Assembly: GCA_003130835.1 (NCBI GenBank)
Contig: QEXX01000016.1
Coordinates: 1 to 64,000, forward strand
Direction of reading: 5' to 3'
Length of the DNA stretch: 64,000 nucleotides
Origin: Anaerolineae bacterium
GTDB lineage: Bacteria; Chloroflexota; Anaerolineae; Anaerolineales; UBA4823
The notes under the pieces are model-generated. The model ran no database searches. It saw only the letters and a program-made list of their open reading frames with translations, and was not told the DNA's origin. Both the position numbers and the translations under genes were made by a program. This document shows, one piece after another, positions 43,821 through 52,453 of the stretch (position 1 is the stretch's first letter; each line of letters starts with the position of its first letter).

Positions 43821-45844
43821 GGCGTTGTTGAAGGATTAGGGGATTGCGAGGGCCTCTGGATGATGGATGGCGTCAGAGTCGGACTTGCGGTCGGGGCTGA
43901 GGTTGCGGTGCGGGTTGGGAGCGGTGTACGGGTCGGCGTTTGGGTTGGCGAGGGCACGGGGGTTGGGGTATAGAGCGCTTCTGCCGGATAGAGCTCCAAC
44001 ATAGCTGAGTACCAATCTAACCCATCTCGTTTGACCAGAATCGAATACCGGGAGGTGCTCAGAGCAGTGCGCCAAGTGGTCAAAGCTGGCAAACGCTCCC
44101 ATCCATAGCGTTGAGCTAACTCAGTCAAATCAATCCAATAACCGCTGGGGGAGACAGACATCAACGCTCCGCCCTCCTCATACGCTATCGGATCGCCACT
44201 ATAGCGGGCATTGAGATCAAAGGGTAACTCGCGCAAGGGCATCCCCTGACGCCCATCCTGATAGCGCGTCTTGAGGTAGAGCCGCCAATACACTTCTGCG
44301 CCGTACGGCTCGCGCACCACTACGAGCCAACCGGCATTGAGAGCCGCCGGTTCTAGCGCAATCGCCCGCCCCGTATAGAGCCATTCTTCTTGAGAGGAAG
44401 GAAAAGAAGGCTTCGATAGCGGTAAATAGGCGTTTTCAAGACGTGAAAGCATATCCCACCCGGCGCGTTCCTCGACCGCTGATCGCAAGGCTTGAAAAGC
44501 CTCCACAACATCCTCGTGGAGGTAAGGCAACGGTGCTTGAATGCTCGCTAAGGGCTTCAAACGTTGTCTCAGGGGGGTTTGAGATTTTTGTGAACGGCTT
44601 GCCTCCTGCAATGGGAACAGCCCTTCCAGATTGGATAATGGCTGAAAAGCAGAAAGCAGTTGCCCGCTTTGACCCTTTGGTAACCAAGCCATCCCTTTTG
44701 GTTCAGCAGGAAGGAGAATCAAAGGCATCGGATAGGTTCTATCTGGAAGGGAAAATGCCTGTAAATAAGCTGAATGTGGGGTTAACAGAACACTGAAAAG
44801 CACGCGACCGTCATCGCTGAGAATGGGGGAACTGCCCGGCACGACTTTTCTCGAAGGTGTAAAGGGTGAATTTGCCTCCCAACGGTAGATCCATTGCACG
44901 CCTTCATCGGCGGCATTCCAATACAATTCTTTGCCATCCATAGACCAAGAGAGCGCTTGAACGCTAGAGCTATGATCGGCACTCAAATTCCGATAGCGAT
45001 CATCCATCCGATCTAAGTCAGCGATCCACAAGTCATTTTCCCCCTCCCGCTGTGAGATAAAGGCGATCTGACGTCCCATCGGAGACCATTGCGGCGCAAA
45101 GTCAGCTCCGCTGGTCGAGGTAAGTTGTAAAACTTGAGCAGCTTGACCAGGCGGCGGGTTAATCTCTCGGATTACGATTTCCAAATTTCCTTGCTGCGTT
45201 TGCGGGTCGATGACATAGCTCTCATAGGCAAGCCACTTTCCATCCGGAGACCAAGAAGGTGCGCCATCGTATTGAGGTGACTGCGTCAGCGGATAAAGGC
45301 GGCCATCCTGAAGGGATAAGAGGTACAAATCCCAATACCCCTCCCGATTGGAAGTAAAGGCGATCCATCTGCCATCCGGGCTTACCGCTGGATACAAGTC
45401 ATCCCCCTTGCCATCGCTTAGGCGTAACCATGTTTGGGTCGCCATCTGATATGCGAACAGATGATAATCATCTCGATCCAACAACGACAAGACCAGCCAT
45501 CCCTCATGAACGGCAGAACCGGTTGAAAGCAGAGCAGGAGTTGTAGGCGTCTGGAAATTGGGTTGAACGGTCTCGGTTGGAGCAACCCTCAGGGTTGGGG
45601 ATGCAGGCGTGATCGCGGGGAGATTCGTTGGCAAGACAGTCGGGCTATTTTGTTGGGCAAAGCTTGGTAAGAGAGACAGAAAACTTCCCCCAAGCGTCTC
45701 TCTTAATCGGGAGCTAAACGGGGGAAGGAGGGTTAAGAAAAACAAGCCAATCACAATCAGGGTTAATAAAACCCCTCGGAGAAGCCAGCGACGAGGTGGC
45801 TTCTGAGGGGTTGGGGGAACTGATGATGGGGCAGAGGGTTGCAT
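43817..45844 (-). CDS. TolB-like PD40 beta-propeller membrane protein
   Basis: The 675-residue protein has a short cytoplasmic N-terminus, one membrane helix (residues about 21-44) and a Pro/Thr-rich stalk. TolB-like PD40 repeats (about 110-330) contain YPAVSPDGRWIAFTSN, APSWSPDGKWLAYES and APQWSPMGRQIAFISQ. The middle region (about 400-620) is unassigned. The final 55 residues are almost only Pro, Thr, Ser and Ala, resembling a wall-spanning or glycosylated tail. It probably acts outside the membrane, together with the coupled M23 peptidase gene. TATA-like or ribosome signals before the ATG are weak. Confidence 0.85.
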   Translation of the reverse strand: MQPSAPSSVPPTPQKPPRRWLLRGVLLTLIVIGLFFLTLLPPFSSRLRETLGGSFLSLLPSFAQQNSPTVLPTNLPAITPASPTLRVAPTETVQPNFQTPTTPALLSTGSAVHEGWLVLSLLDRDDYHLFAYQMATQTWLRLSDGKGDDLYPAVSPDGRWIAFTSNREGYWDLYLLSLQDGRLYPLTQSPQYDGAPSWSPDGKWLAYESYVIDPQTQQGNLEIVIREINPPPGQAAQVLQLTSTSGADFAPQWSPMGRQIAFISQREGENDLWIADLDRMDDRYRNLSADHSSSVQALSWSMDGKELYWNAADEGVQWIYRWEANSPFTPSRKVVPGSSPILSDDGRVLFSVLLTPHSAYLQAFSLPDRTYPMPLILLPAEPKGMAWLPKGQSGQLLSAFQPLSNLEGLFPLQEASRSQKSQTPLRQRLKPLASIQAPLPYLHEDVVEAFQALRSAVEERAGWDMLSRLENAYLPLSKPSFPSSQEEWLYTGRAIALEPAALNAGWLVVVREPYGAEVYWRLYLKTRYQDGRQGMPLRELPFDLNARYSGDPIAYEEGGALMSVSPSGYWIDLTELAQRYGWERLPALTTWRTALSTSRYSILVKRDGLDWYSAMLELYPAEALYTPTPVPSPTQTPTRTPLPTRTATSAPTASPTLTPSIIQRPSQSPNPSTTP

Positions 45845-45960
45845 ATTTGCCTACGATGCTTCACATGGCATTCTAGCACGTCCAGCAAAGTCAGTCAATT
45901 GCTTCACCATGCTAGGTTGTGCAAGGCAAATGCCAACCTCGCCTGCCGCTAGCAGGAACG

Positions 45961-46347
45961 TTACAAAATCGGTACTTCAAAACTGGTCTGAACCTGATCG
46001 ACTACCATCACCGACCGTTCCAGGTCTGTCTCGCCTTCGGCTTGATCTTCATTGCGCAAGTAATAGATGCGCGCCTGTAACTGGTGTGGATTCAGCACGT
46101 CACCGCGCAGATGAAGGGTAAACTCCATGCGTGGGGAAAGCGCTTCAATAAAACTTGCGCTGGCTAGTTCAACTCCTTGGGCATTGACAATGCGCACCTC
46201 GCCGCTCGGTCGCTTTTGGAAAGCGGTGATGTGCAAGAACACCCGCACCCGTTGTCCATCAGCACGCGGTTCGGCACGCAACTCTTTGATCCTCACTTCT
46301 TCAGGAGGAAAGACTGGCTCATTTGGGTCTCGAAAAAACGCTTCCAT
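45961..46347 (-). CDS. Uncharacterised beta-rich protein
   Basis: No family was recognised. The 128-residue protein lacks a signal peptide or membrane helix. Alternating hydrophobic patterns (RVRVFLHITAF, GEVRIVNAQG, FTLHLRGDVLNPHQLQARIYYLR) suggest a beta sandwich. It lies 55 bp after the DUF3048 lipoprotein gene in the same direction and is likely in its transcript. The start could be the ATG at 46347 or a GTG three codons upstream. Confidence 0.7.
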   Translation of the reverse strand: MEAFFRDPNEPVFPPEEVRIKELRAEPRADGQRVRVFLHITAFQKRPSGEVRIVNAQGVELASASFIEALSPRMEFTLHLRGDVLNPHQLQARIYYLRNEDQAEGETDLERSVMVVDQVQTSFEVPIL

Positions 46348-46402
46348 AGCTACCACTCATCTACCGTCCATGTCAAATCGTTTGCTACCAAGCATCGCAT
46401 CC

Positions 46403-47578
46403 TTACGGCATCCGCCACTCAAAGCGCCAGATACCGCCTTCTTTCTTATCTAGCGTCGAACTGGTACCCATAACGACATAATAAGTCACGCCTGGCTTGT
46501 AGGGATAGGGTGTGCCATCGGCGAATTGGAGGGTGAATAAGGCATCGTCAGCCGTGCGCACCCAGCGCACTTCGTAGGCATATCCATCGCGGAAAGCGTA
46601 AGCCAAGCCCGAGTCCTTCATTTCAATATCGATGATCTCACTATTGCCCGATTTATACTCGTATCGATGGGGCAGGACAAGAATGACCACGTTATCGGTG
46701 CTGATTTGAGTGTTGGTCACCCGGTCAAGGAAGGGTGCATAGGCTTCACCCTGTCCGGCATCCTCTTGGGTGTCTTGAAAGCGCAGATATTTTCCAGTGG
46801 TCTGATCAAAATCCCAGCGCACATAGGCGCTGATCGAAAAGCGGGTAAAGATTTGCACCGCAGGTGTTCCGCCTGGCGGCGTAGCATGTTGAAACTTCAT
46901 CCCATCCAAGTTTTGCCGTTCGTTTTTCTCGCCGCGTGTTTCGATGTACGGTCCCATCTCTTTGGTGTTGGCAACCAAGTAGTTACCGCCATTCGGATCA
47001 ATGCGGCACATGGGAGGACAATTTAGCGCTCCCTCAAAGATCAAGCGATTGGCATAGGTCGAATTCAGCAACTTGCGCAAAATCCGCTTATCAGCGCTAC
47101 CAAAGGCAAAAATCGAGTGATACATTTGGATCAACTCACCATCGAACAAACGCGCCGAACGGATTGGCCCGACTTGCTCATAATCATTGCCGTAAAAAAT
47201 GGCATGTAAGCGGGTCATGCCGTTGTTCTGGTAGTAATCAAACACGATATCCGCCAAGGACAACCCGAAGGGTGGACGTCCATCGCGCGGGAAGAGCTGA
47301 ATTTTGATCGCCAAGGGACGCCGCTCCAAAGTGGCTGGGTCGCTGACCGGCAAGCCGGTTAGGGGATTAATATTGGGCGGAAATCCGCTCGGGCCGTAAT
47401 CAACCAATTCAGCAGTTGCTGTAGGCAATGGAGTTGGAACCGCCGTTGGCGTAGCAGGCACCGGCGTATCCGTAGGGATGGGCGTTTCGGTGGGTGCAGG
47501 TGCTGGAGTGCTGCGGAAAAGGCCGCAGGAGCTCAAGAGCAACACCAGCAGTGATATGACCAAAGTGAATCGTTTCAT
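46403..47578 (-). CDS. DUF3048 (YerB-like) lipoprotein
   Basis: The 391-residue protein has a lipoprotein signal (LLLSSCG, Cys near residue 18) and a 40-residue Pro/Thr stalk. A DUF3048 domain follows, with NPLTGLPV, RRPLAIKI, GLSLADIVFDYY, GMTRLHAIFY and IRSARLFDGEL. The family includes Bacillus YerB, and the function is unknown. AGGAGG lies ten bases before the ATG. It is divergent from the DUF2085 gene. Confidence 0.9.
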   Translation of the reverse strand: MKRFTLVISLLVLLLSSCGLFRSTPAPAPTETPIPTDTPVPATPTAVPTPLPTATAELVDYGPSGFPPNINPLTGLPVSDPATLERRPLAIKIQLFPRDGRPPFGLSLADIVFDYYQNNGMTRLHAIFYGNDYEQVGPIRSARLFDGELIQMYHSIFAFGSADKRILRKLLNSTYANRLIFEGALNCPPMCRIDPNGGNYLVANTKEMGPYIETRGEKNERQNLDGMKFQHATPPGGTPAVQIFTRFSISAYVRWDFDQTTGKYLRFQDTQEDAGQGEAYAPFLDRVTNTQISTDNVVILVLPHRYEYKSGNSEIIDIEMKDSGLAYAFRDGYAYEVRWVRTADDALFTLQFADGTPYPYKPGVTYYVVMGTSSTLDKKEGGIWRFEWRMP

Positions 47579-47714
47579 AAGCCATAAACCTCCTGAAGCG
47601 ACAATGATACCTTAATTCAAAGGGTTTTTCTGAAATCTTAAGAATTCCTTAATTGTCCAGGTTTGATAGATTCAATGTGCATGAGTTGGTTCATTGCTTT
47701 TTACTCTATACACC

Positions 47715-47752
47715 TTGCACATTCTCCAAAAGCCTCTATAATGTCAGGCATG
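47715..47752 (+). promoter_or_regulatory. Promoter giving an apparently leaderless mRNA
   Basis: TTGCAC (47715-47720) and TATAAT (47737-47742) are 16 bp apart. The ATG at 47750 lies exactly where transcription should start, seven to eight bases after the -10. Confidence 0.65.
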
Positions 47753-48568
47753 TTTGGCTTTATTCGAAAAGTGCGCTCCAATCCACAAATTCTCAAACTA
47801 ACGCTCATCATTGCTGTCGGATTCCTCTCCATTGCCTTTATCCTGATCTCCCCCGAGGGATTATTGGGGAAAGCTGATGCCCTCGGATATGCAGTCTGCC
47901 ATCGAATCGATCTTCGCTCCTTTCATCTTGGCGATCGCCCCTTACCACTTTGCGCTCGCTGTACGGGTATGTACCTTGGCGCACTGCTAGGACTTGTTTT
48001 TCAATTTTGGGTCGGCAAGCGCTGTAGCGGGACTCCACCGCGGCGGGTGATTGTGGTCTTCGTCCTGCTTGGACTGGCTTTTGCCTTGGATGGAGTGAAT
48101 TCTTACCTTACCCTTTTCCCAGGTTTACCTCACCTCTATACACCCCAAAATGCCCTGCGGCTGGCGACCGGAAGCGGAATGGGATTAACCATCGCCGCTT
48201 TGCTCTACCCATCTTTTCAACAAACGATCTGGAGCGAGGTTCGAGAAACAGCCGCCCTTCAGAACCTACGGCAACTGTTTGGTTTAATCTTTTTGGCAGG
48301 GGTGGTTAACGGATTGGTCTTAACTCAAAACCCCCTAATTTTATATCCGTTTGCCCTACTTTCTGCCAGCGGGGTGCTGGTTTTATTGACTATGGTCTAT
48401 ACCATGCTCTGGGTGATCGTCCTGCGTCGTGAAAATTCCTTTGCACGATGGCATGAGCTTAGGATGTTCCTCCTTGTCGGTTTTGGGTTCAGCCTCCTAC
48501 AAATTTTTCTAATTGACATCGGACGATTTTTATTAACCGGCACTTGGGACGGCTTTAAGATCGGCTAA
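47750..48568 (+). CDS. DUF2085 membrane protein
   Basis: The 272-residue protein has six or seven hydrophobic helices. A DUF2085 core with CHRIDLRSFHLGDRPLPLCARCTGMYLG (residues about 50-77) carries the conserved Cys/His/Arg cluster of this family, which may bind metal or thiols. The function is unknown. The start is the ATG at 47750, at the predicted transcription start; upstream in-frame ATGs would lie in or before the promoter. It is followed by two or three further small membrane protein genes. Confidence 0.85.
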   Translation: MFGFIRKVRSNPQILKLTLIIAVGFLSIAFILISPEGLLGKADALGYAVCHRIDLRSFHLGDRPLPLCARCTGMYLGALLGLVFQFWVGKRCSGTPPRRVIVVFVLLGLAFALDGVNSYLTLFPGLPHLYTPQNALRLATGSGMGLTIAALLYPSFQQTIWSEVRETAALQNLRQLFGLIFLAGVVNGLVLTQNPLILYPFALLSASGVLVLLTMVYTMLWVIVLRRENSFARWHELRMFLLVGFGFSLLQIFLIDIGRFLLTGTWDGFKIG

Positions 48569-48594
48569 TTTACAACTTTTCTTATGAGTTAACG

Positions 48595-48609
48595 TATAAT
48601 AATTAAATG
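48595..48609 (+). promoter_or_regulatory. Second TATAAT box placed for leaderless start
   Basis: TATAAT (48595-48600) is followed by six bases and then the ATG (48607). No ribosome site is present. A -35 is weak (TTTACA at 48569-48574, 20-bp spacing). Confidence 0.5.
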
Positions 48610-49179
48610 GACGTGCTCAGTGGTCTTTTATCTGCTTTTGGTTTATCGGCGAGTGCCGGCTTGAACGCTTACATTCCTTTGTTGGTTGTCGCATTGTTGG
48701 GGCGTTTTACCAATTTAATCAAACTCAACCCCCCATGGGATACCTTAACCAATGGATGGATCCTTGGATTGCTGATTGTTCTGATCGCCATTGAATTTTT
48801 TGCCGACAAAGTACCTGCCATTAACCATATCAACGATCTCATTCAGACCATCGTCCGCCCGACTGCCGGCGCAATTCTATTCGCCGCAAGTGCTAGAGTC
48901 ATCACTGATATCCATCCTGTCTTGGCTCTATCGTGTGGATTAGTGGTTGCAGGCACAGTTCATGCTGTCAAAGCAATAGCCGTCCGGCCAGCAGTAACCG
49001 CCTCCACAGGGGGAGCTGCTAACGTACCGGTCAGCATTGCTGAAGACCTGATCTCGACTTTGCTCTCCATCCTTTCTGTAGTGATCCCATTGCTGATTGC
49101 AATGATCGTGATTCTGTTCACTTCTTGGATCATCTGGAAGCTTTGGCGACGCGCCAATCAAGAACGCTCGAGAAGCTAA
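48607..49179 (+). CDS. DUF4126 membrane protein
   Basis: The 190-residue protein has about four hydrophobic helices and the DUF4126 pattern. LSAFGLSASAGLNAYIPLLVVALLGRF is at the N-terminus, split by glycines, and VPAINHINDLIQTIVRPTAGAILFAAS is near residue 60. A helix-rich end and basic tail (WKLWRRANQERSRS) close it. The function is unknown. The start at 48607 has no ribosome site and sits next to a TATAAT box, so translation may be leaderless. Confidence 0.88.
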   Translation: MDVLSGLLSAFGLSASAGLNAYIPLLVVALLGRFTNLIKLNPPWDTLTNGWILGLLIVLIAIEFFADKVPAINHINDLIQTIVRPTAGAILFAASARVITDIHPVLALSCGLVVAGTVHAVKAIAVRPAVTASTGGAANVPVSIAEDLISTLLSILSVVIPLLIAMIVILFTSWIIWKLWRRANQERSRS

Positions 49180-49202
49180 TTTTTTAATTTCAAGGAGGCA
49201 TT

Positions 49203-49553
49203 ATGACCAATTCATCTTATCCCCCGAGCTACTCGCCCCCAACGAGCAGCATGGCGATTGTAAGTTTAGTAGCCGGTATCCTCGGGTTGTCTTTGTTCCC
49301 TTTCATCGGTAGCATCGTGGCTGTGATTACTGGAAATATGGCAAAGAACGAGATCCGCGATAGCCGAGGTGCACTCGGCGGCGAAGGATTAGCCAAAGCT
49401 GGCGTAATTCTCGGTTGGATCGGCATTATCCTTGGCATCCTCGGGTTCTGTGGTGCGATTCTAGCGATCCTGATACCGTTCTTGCTGGTCGCTTTGGGTT
49501 TGGCTGCGGAAGGTTCCAGCGCGATTCCGCTGCTTTGGCTTGTACTAGCCTAA
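49203..49553 (+). CDS. DUF4190-like small membrane protein
   Basis: The 116-residue protein has a Ser/Pro/Tyr-rich N-terminus followed by two or three hydrophobic helices. The first carries SMAIVSLVAGILGLSLFPFIGSIVAVITG and the second GVILGWIGIILG. This GxGxAxAG-like pattern is typical of DUF4190. The ATG has an AAGGAGG site. It lies 23 bp after the DUF4126 gene and before a 59-residue membrane protein gene, probably in one transcript. Confidence 0.85.
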   Translation: MTNSSYPPSYSPPTSSMAIVSLVAGILGLSLFPFIGSIVAVITGNMAKNEIRDSRGALGGEGLAKAGVILGWIGIILGILGFCGAILAILIPFLLVALGLAAEGSSAIPLLWLVLA

Positions 49554-49587
49554 ATTCGAGACGAACATTTTTTATGGAGAAGAAAAT

Positions 49588-49767
49588 ATGGAACAATCCC
49601 CCTTCCCTCCGGTCGAAGAAAAGAAAAAGAAAAACACCACATTAATCATCATCATTGTCGTGCTCTTAATCCTCTGCTGTTGCTGTGTGGTACTCGGCGT
49701 GGCAGCTTACCAGTTTGGCGATCAAATTCTTCAATCCCTTAGTTCCATGGGAAGCTTTGCCCCGTAA
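49588..49767 (+). CDS. 59-aa single-TM protein with tetra-Lys and tetra-Cys blocks
   Basis: This small frame encodes a Pro-rich N-terminus, a KKKK block, a hydrophobic helix beginning with four isoleucines and containing CCCC (residues about 30-33), and a short polar tail. GGAGA sits seven bases before the ATG, and the gene follows the DUF4190 gene by 34 bp. The polybasic block before the helix predicts the N-terminus inside. Short Chloroflexota membrane peptides of this layout are often left unannotated. The cysteine run could be acylated or bind metal; the function is unknown. Confidence 0.75.
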   Translation: MEQSPFPPVEEKKKKNTTLIIIIVVLLILCCCCVVLGVAAYQFGDQILQSLSSMGSFAP

Positions 49768-50132
49768 AACCCAGGCTGTCTGACTGATTCAGATTGGAGA
49801 GGTGTTTCCCCGAATCGGGAAACACCTCCAGCAAAAATAATAAAGAAGGCGAGGCATAGCTTTCTTTGGATTCAATCCTTTACAGCATCTGACCAGAGCT
49901 TCAATATTCCCCTGCGGGCCTGACCTAAAGAAGGCAACAGCCTAGCTTAATTCCGCAACAGAATCAACTCAAAGCATATTCGCCCCTAAGCTTCCTGTAG
50001 GCCGGCGATCCTATTAGAGTTTCAAGCACATCTAGAAACCTGCCTACTTTATACGGAAATCGAAGAAGCGAGAAGGCTTTCAGGCGACCTCCTCGCTTCC
50101 CTGCTCACAAAGAATTTTCGATACGGCAGTTT
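49768..50132. other. Intergenic region between convergent genes, with hairpins
   Basis: No gene is supported here. An 11-bp perfect hairpin, AGGTGTTTCCC/GGGAAACACCT (49800-49827), lacks a T run on either strand. A second stem, GAAGCGAG (50065-50072) with CTCGCTTC (50092-50099), lies just beyond the flavoprotein gene. Both may end convergent transcripts. Confidence 0.6.
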
Positions 50133-51038
50133 CTAGAGCATCGGCAAAAGATAATCATAGGCGCTGAGAGCCGCCTTTGCCCCTTCACCAACCGCAATCA
50201 ACACCTGCTCAGCGAAGGTATCGGTGACATCCCCGGCAGCAAAGATGCCTGTCACATTCGTGCGGCAAAAGCCATCGACGCAGATTCGTCCTTGCGGGTC
50301 AAGTTTGACCAGATCAGCCACCATTTGCGAATTGGGCACCAAACCTAATTCAATAAAAGTCCCTTCAGCATCAACTTCTTTTGTTTCGCCTACAGGGCTC
50401 TTAACGACTAAGCGCTCGGCAAAACGATCCCCCTTGATCTCTGTAACCTGATACTGCTCCAAAATGGTTACGTTTGGCGAATTTTTCACTTTTTCACCGA
50501 GCGCAGATTTGAGGGTATCGGCAGAGATTCCGATCAGGGTGACATGTTTGGCAACCGTAGCCAATTCCGCCGCCGAGCGCAAAGCCAATTCGCTATCACC
50601 AATCACAGCCGTTTTTCGGTCAATAAAGAGTGGCGCATAACTCAGCGCAGAGTAGCACAACCCTCGCATGAGAAATTCTTTTTCGCCTGGCACACCCAGA
50701 CGTTCTTGTTTCGTGCCGGTCGCCACGATCACCGCCTTTGCCATCAGTTCACCCCCACCCTTGGTGATCACGCAGAATCCATCCCCTCTCTTTTCTACTT
50801 TTTCAACCGCTTCCATGTGACGAGCAAAACTCAAATACTCCAACTCACTCTTAAACTTGTTAACCACTTCCAAGCCTTTGATCACTTGGTATTCTTCTAC
50901 CCAAGGCAGTTCCAACCGCCACATGGTCTTGCCGCCCAAATCCTTTGAGACCAACAAGGCATTGAGGCGCTTGCGAATGGCATAAATCATGGCAGTTAAT
51001 CCTGCCGGTCCTCCTCCGATGATAATCAGATCATACAT
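50133..51038 (-). CDS. Thioredoxin-reductase-like flavoprotein lacking the redox CxxC
   Basis: The 301-residue protein has FAD-binding GGGPAGLTA (residues 8-16), ATGTKQERLGVPGE, an NAD(P)-binding segment with TAVIGDSELALRSAAEL, and the C-terminal FAD motif GIFAAGDVTD. At the place of the CATC disulfide of thioredoxin reductase the sequence reads GLCYSALSYAPLF, so both cysteines are serines (SxxS). It therefore cannot reduce thioredoxin by the usual route. It may be a ferredoxin/flavodoxin:NAD(P) reductase or serve another one-step acceptor. The start has GGAGG; it lies 56 bp from malic enzyme, in the same direction. Confidence 0.88.
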   Translation of the reverse strand: MYDLIIIGGGPAGLTAMIYAIRKRLNALLVSKDLGGKTMWRLELPWVEEYQVIKGLEVVNKFKSELEYLSFARHMEAVEKVEKRGDGFCVITKGGGELMAKAVIVATGTKQERLGVPGEKEFLMRGLCYSALSYAPLFIDRKTAVIGDSELALRSAAELATVAKHVTLIGISADTLKSALGEKVKNSPNVTILEQYQVTEIKGDRFAERLVVKSPVGETKEVDAEGTFIELGLVPNSQMVADLVKLDPQGRICVDGFCRTNVTGIFAAGDVTDTFAEQVLIAVGEGAKAALSAYDYLLPML

Positions 51039-51094
51039 AGCATTTCCTCCGAGTAAATATAATCGAATTCTTAGTAATCAGTCGCACAGAAATT

Positions 51095-52453
51095 CTACAC
51101 CGGCGCCTCGGCGATAAAACCTTCCTTCATCATCATGTGGGTCAAATCGCGGGAGCGCTTAATGATCTGATGAGCGTGTTCGTAAAGCTCTTGATAGCTC
51201 TTGTTCACGCGTGCTACGCCCTGTTCTTGAGCTTTCATTGCCACTGCAGCCGCCTCGCGTGGGAAGACCTCCCAATCGTCCATCGTAGGGATAATATGTT
51301 CTTCATCTAAGCGATCACCGATATGTTCTGCCAAGGCTTGGGCAGCCGCAAAGCACATTTCATCCGTGATGGTGCGCGCTCGCACATCCAACGCGCCGCG
51401 GAAGATGCCCGGAAAACCAAGCGAGTTATTGATCTGATTGGGGAAATCGGAGCGTCCGGTGGCGACAATGCGGGCGCCAGCCGCTTTGGCTTCCCATGGC
51501 CAGATCTCCGGCACCGGATTAGCGCAAGCAAATACGATGGCGTCCTTTGCCATGGTCGAGACCCACTCCGGCAGGATCACACCAGGTCCAGATTGAGACA
51601 ATCCGATGACGACATCCACACCTTTCATTGCCTCAGGAATGCCGCCTTCACGCCCTAGCTCGTTTGTGATCTGGCACAAGCGCCATTTATCCACAAACTC
51701 TGCTTTGCGCATCTCAATATCTTTGCGATGTTTGCCGAGAATGCCTTTACTGTCTACCATATAACACCGCGCCGGATCAGCACCCCATCCAAAAATTAGC
51801 CGCGAGCAAGCAACGTTCGAAGCCCCACTACCGATGAAAGCAATACTCACTTCGCTGATCTTCTTGCCAACCACTTTGAGGGCATTGATCAAACCAGCCA
51901 AGGTGACGGTTGCTGTGCCTTGCTGATCATCGTGCCAGATGGGGATTTCTGCTTTTTCGCGCAGGGTATCCAGAATGCGGAAACACTTTGGTTGGGCAAT
52001 ATCTTCCAGATTGACCCCACCCCAGCCCGGCTGCAACATCAATACGGTGTTGATAATCGCTTCGGGGTCCTTGCTGTCAATCATGATGGGAACGCCATCA
52101 ACCCCACCCAAGTACTTATACAACAAGGCTTTGCCTTCCATGACCGGTAAGCCGGCTTTGGGACCAATATCCCCCAAACCCAACACACGTGTGCCATCGC
52201 TGACGACCGCTACGGTGTTCCATTTGTTGGTATGCTCATAGACCAACTCTGGGTTCTCGGCAATCGCCCGGCACGAAGCGGCAACGCCTGGCGTATACCA
52301 GATGGCAAAGTCATCAAACGAGCGCACACAACACTTTAAGGTTGTCTCGATCTTGCCTCGATAAAACGGATGCAAGATCATTGCATCTGCGGAAGGCTTT
52401 TTGGCTTTTGCTAAAAGCTCCTCCACACTCATTTCTTTGGTACCACTTGTCAT
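51095..52453 (-). CDS. Malic enzyme (oxaloacetate-decarboxylating), NAD(P)-dependent
   Basis: The enzyme oxidatively decarboxylates malate to pyruvate. The 452-residue protein has the malic N-domain with YTPGVAASCRAIAENP (Tyr, residues about 53-68) and LGLGDIGPKAGLPVMEGKALLYK. The catalytic Lys and metal-binding region carries WHDDQQGTATVTLAGLINAL, and the NAD-binding domain has IAFIGSGASNVACSRL. It is the short bacterial form without the phosphotransacetylase-like extension of MaeB. An AGGAGG site precedes the ATG. Cofactor choice is not certain. Confidence 0.94.
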   Translation of the reverse strand: MTSGTKEMSVEELLAKAKKPSADAMILHPFYRGKIETTLKCCVRSFDDFAIWYTPGVAASCRAIAENPELVYEHTNKWNTVAVVSDGTRVLGLGDIGPKAGLPVMEGKALLYKYLGGVDGVPIMIDSKDPEAIINTVLMLQPGWGGVNLEDIAQPKCFRILDTLREKAEIPIWHDDQQGTATVTLAGLINALKVVGKKISEVSIAFIGSGASNVACSRLIFGWGADPARCYMVDSKGILGKHRKDIEMRKAEFVDKWRLCQITNELGREGGIPEAMKGVDVVIGLSQSGPGVILPEWVSTMAKDAIVFACANPVPEIWPWEAKAAGARIVATGRSDFPNQINNSLGFPGIFRGALDVRARTITDEMCFAAAQALAEHIGDRLDEEHIIPTMDDWEVFPREAAAVAMKAQEQGVARVNKSYQELYEHAHQIIKRSRDLTHMMMKEGFIAEAPV

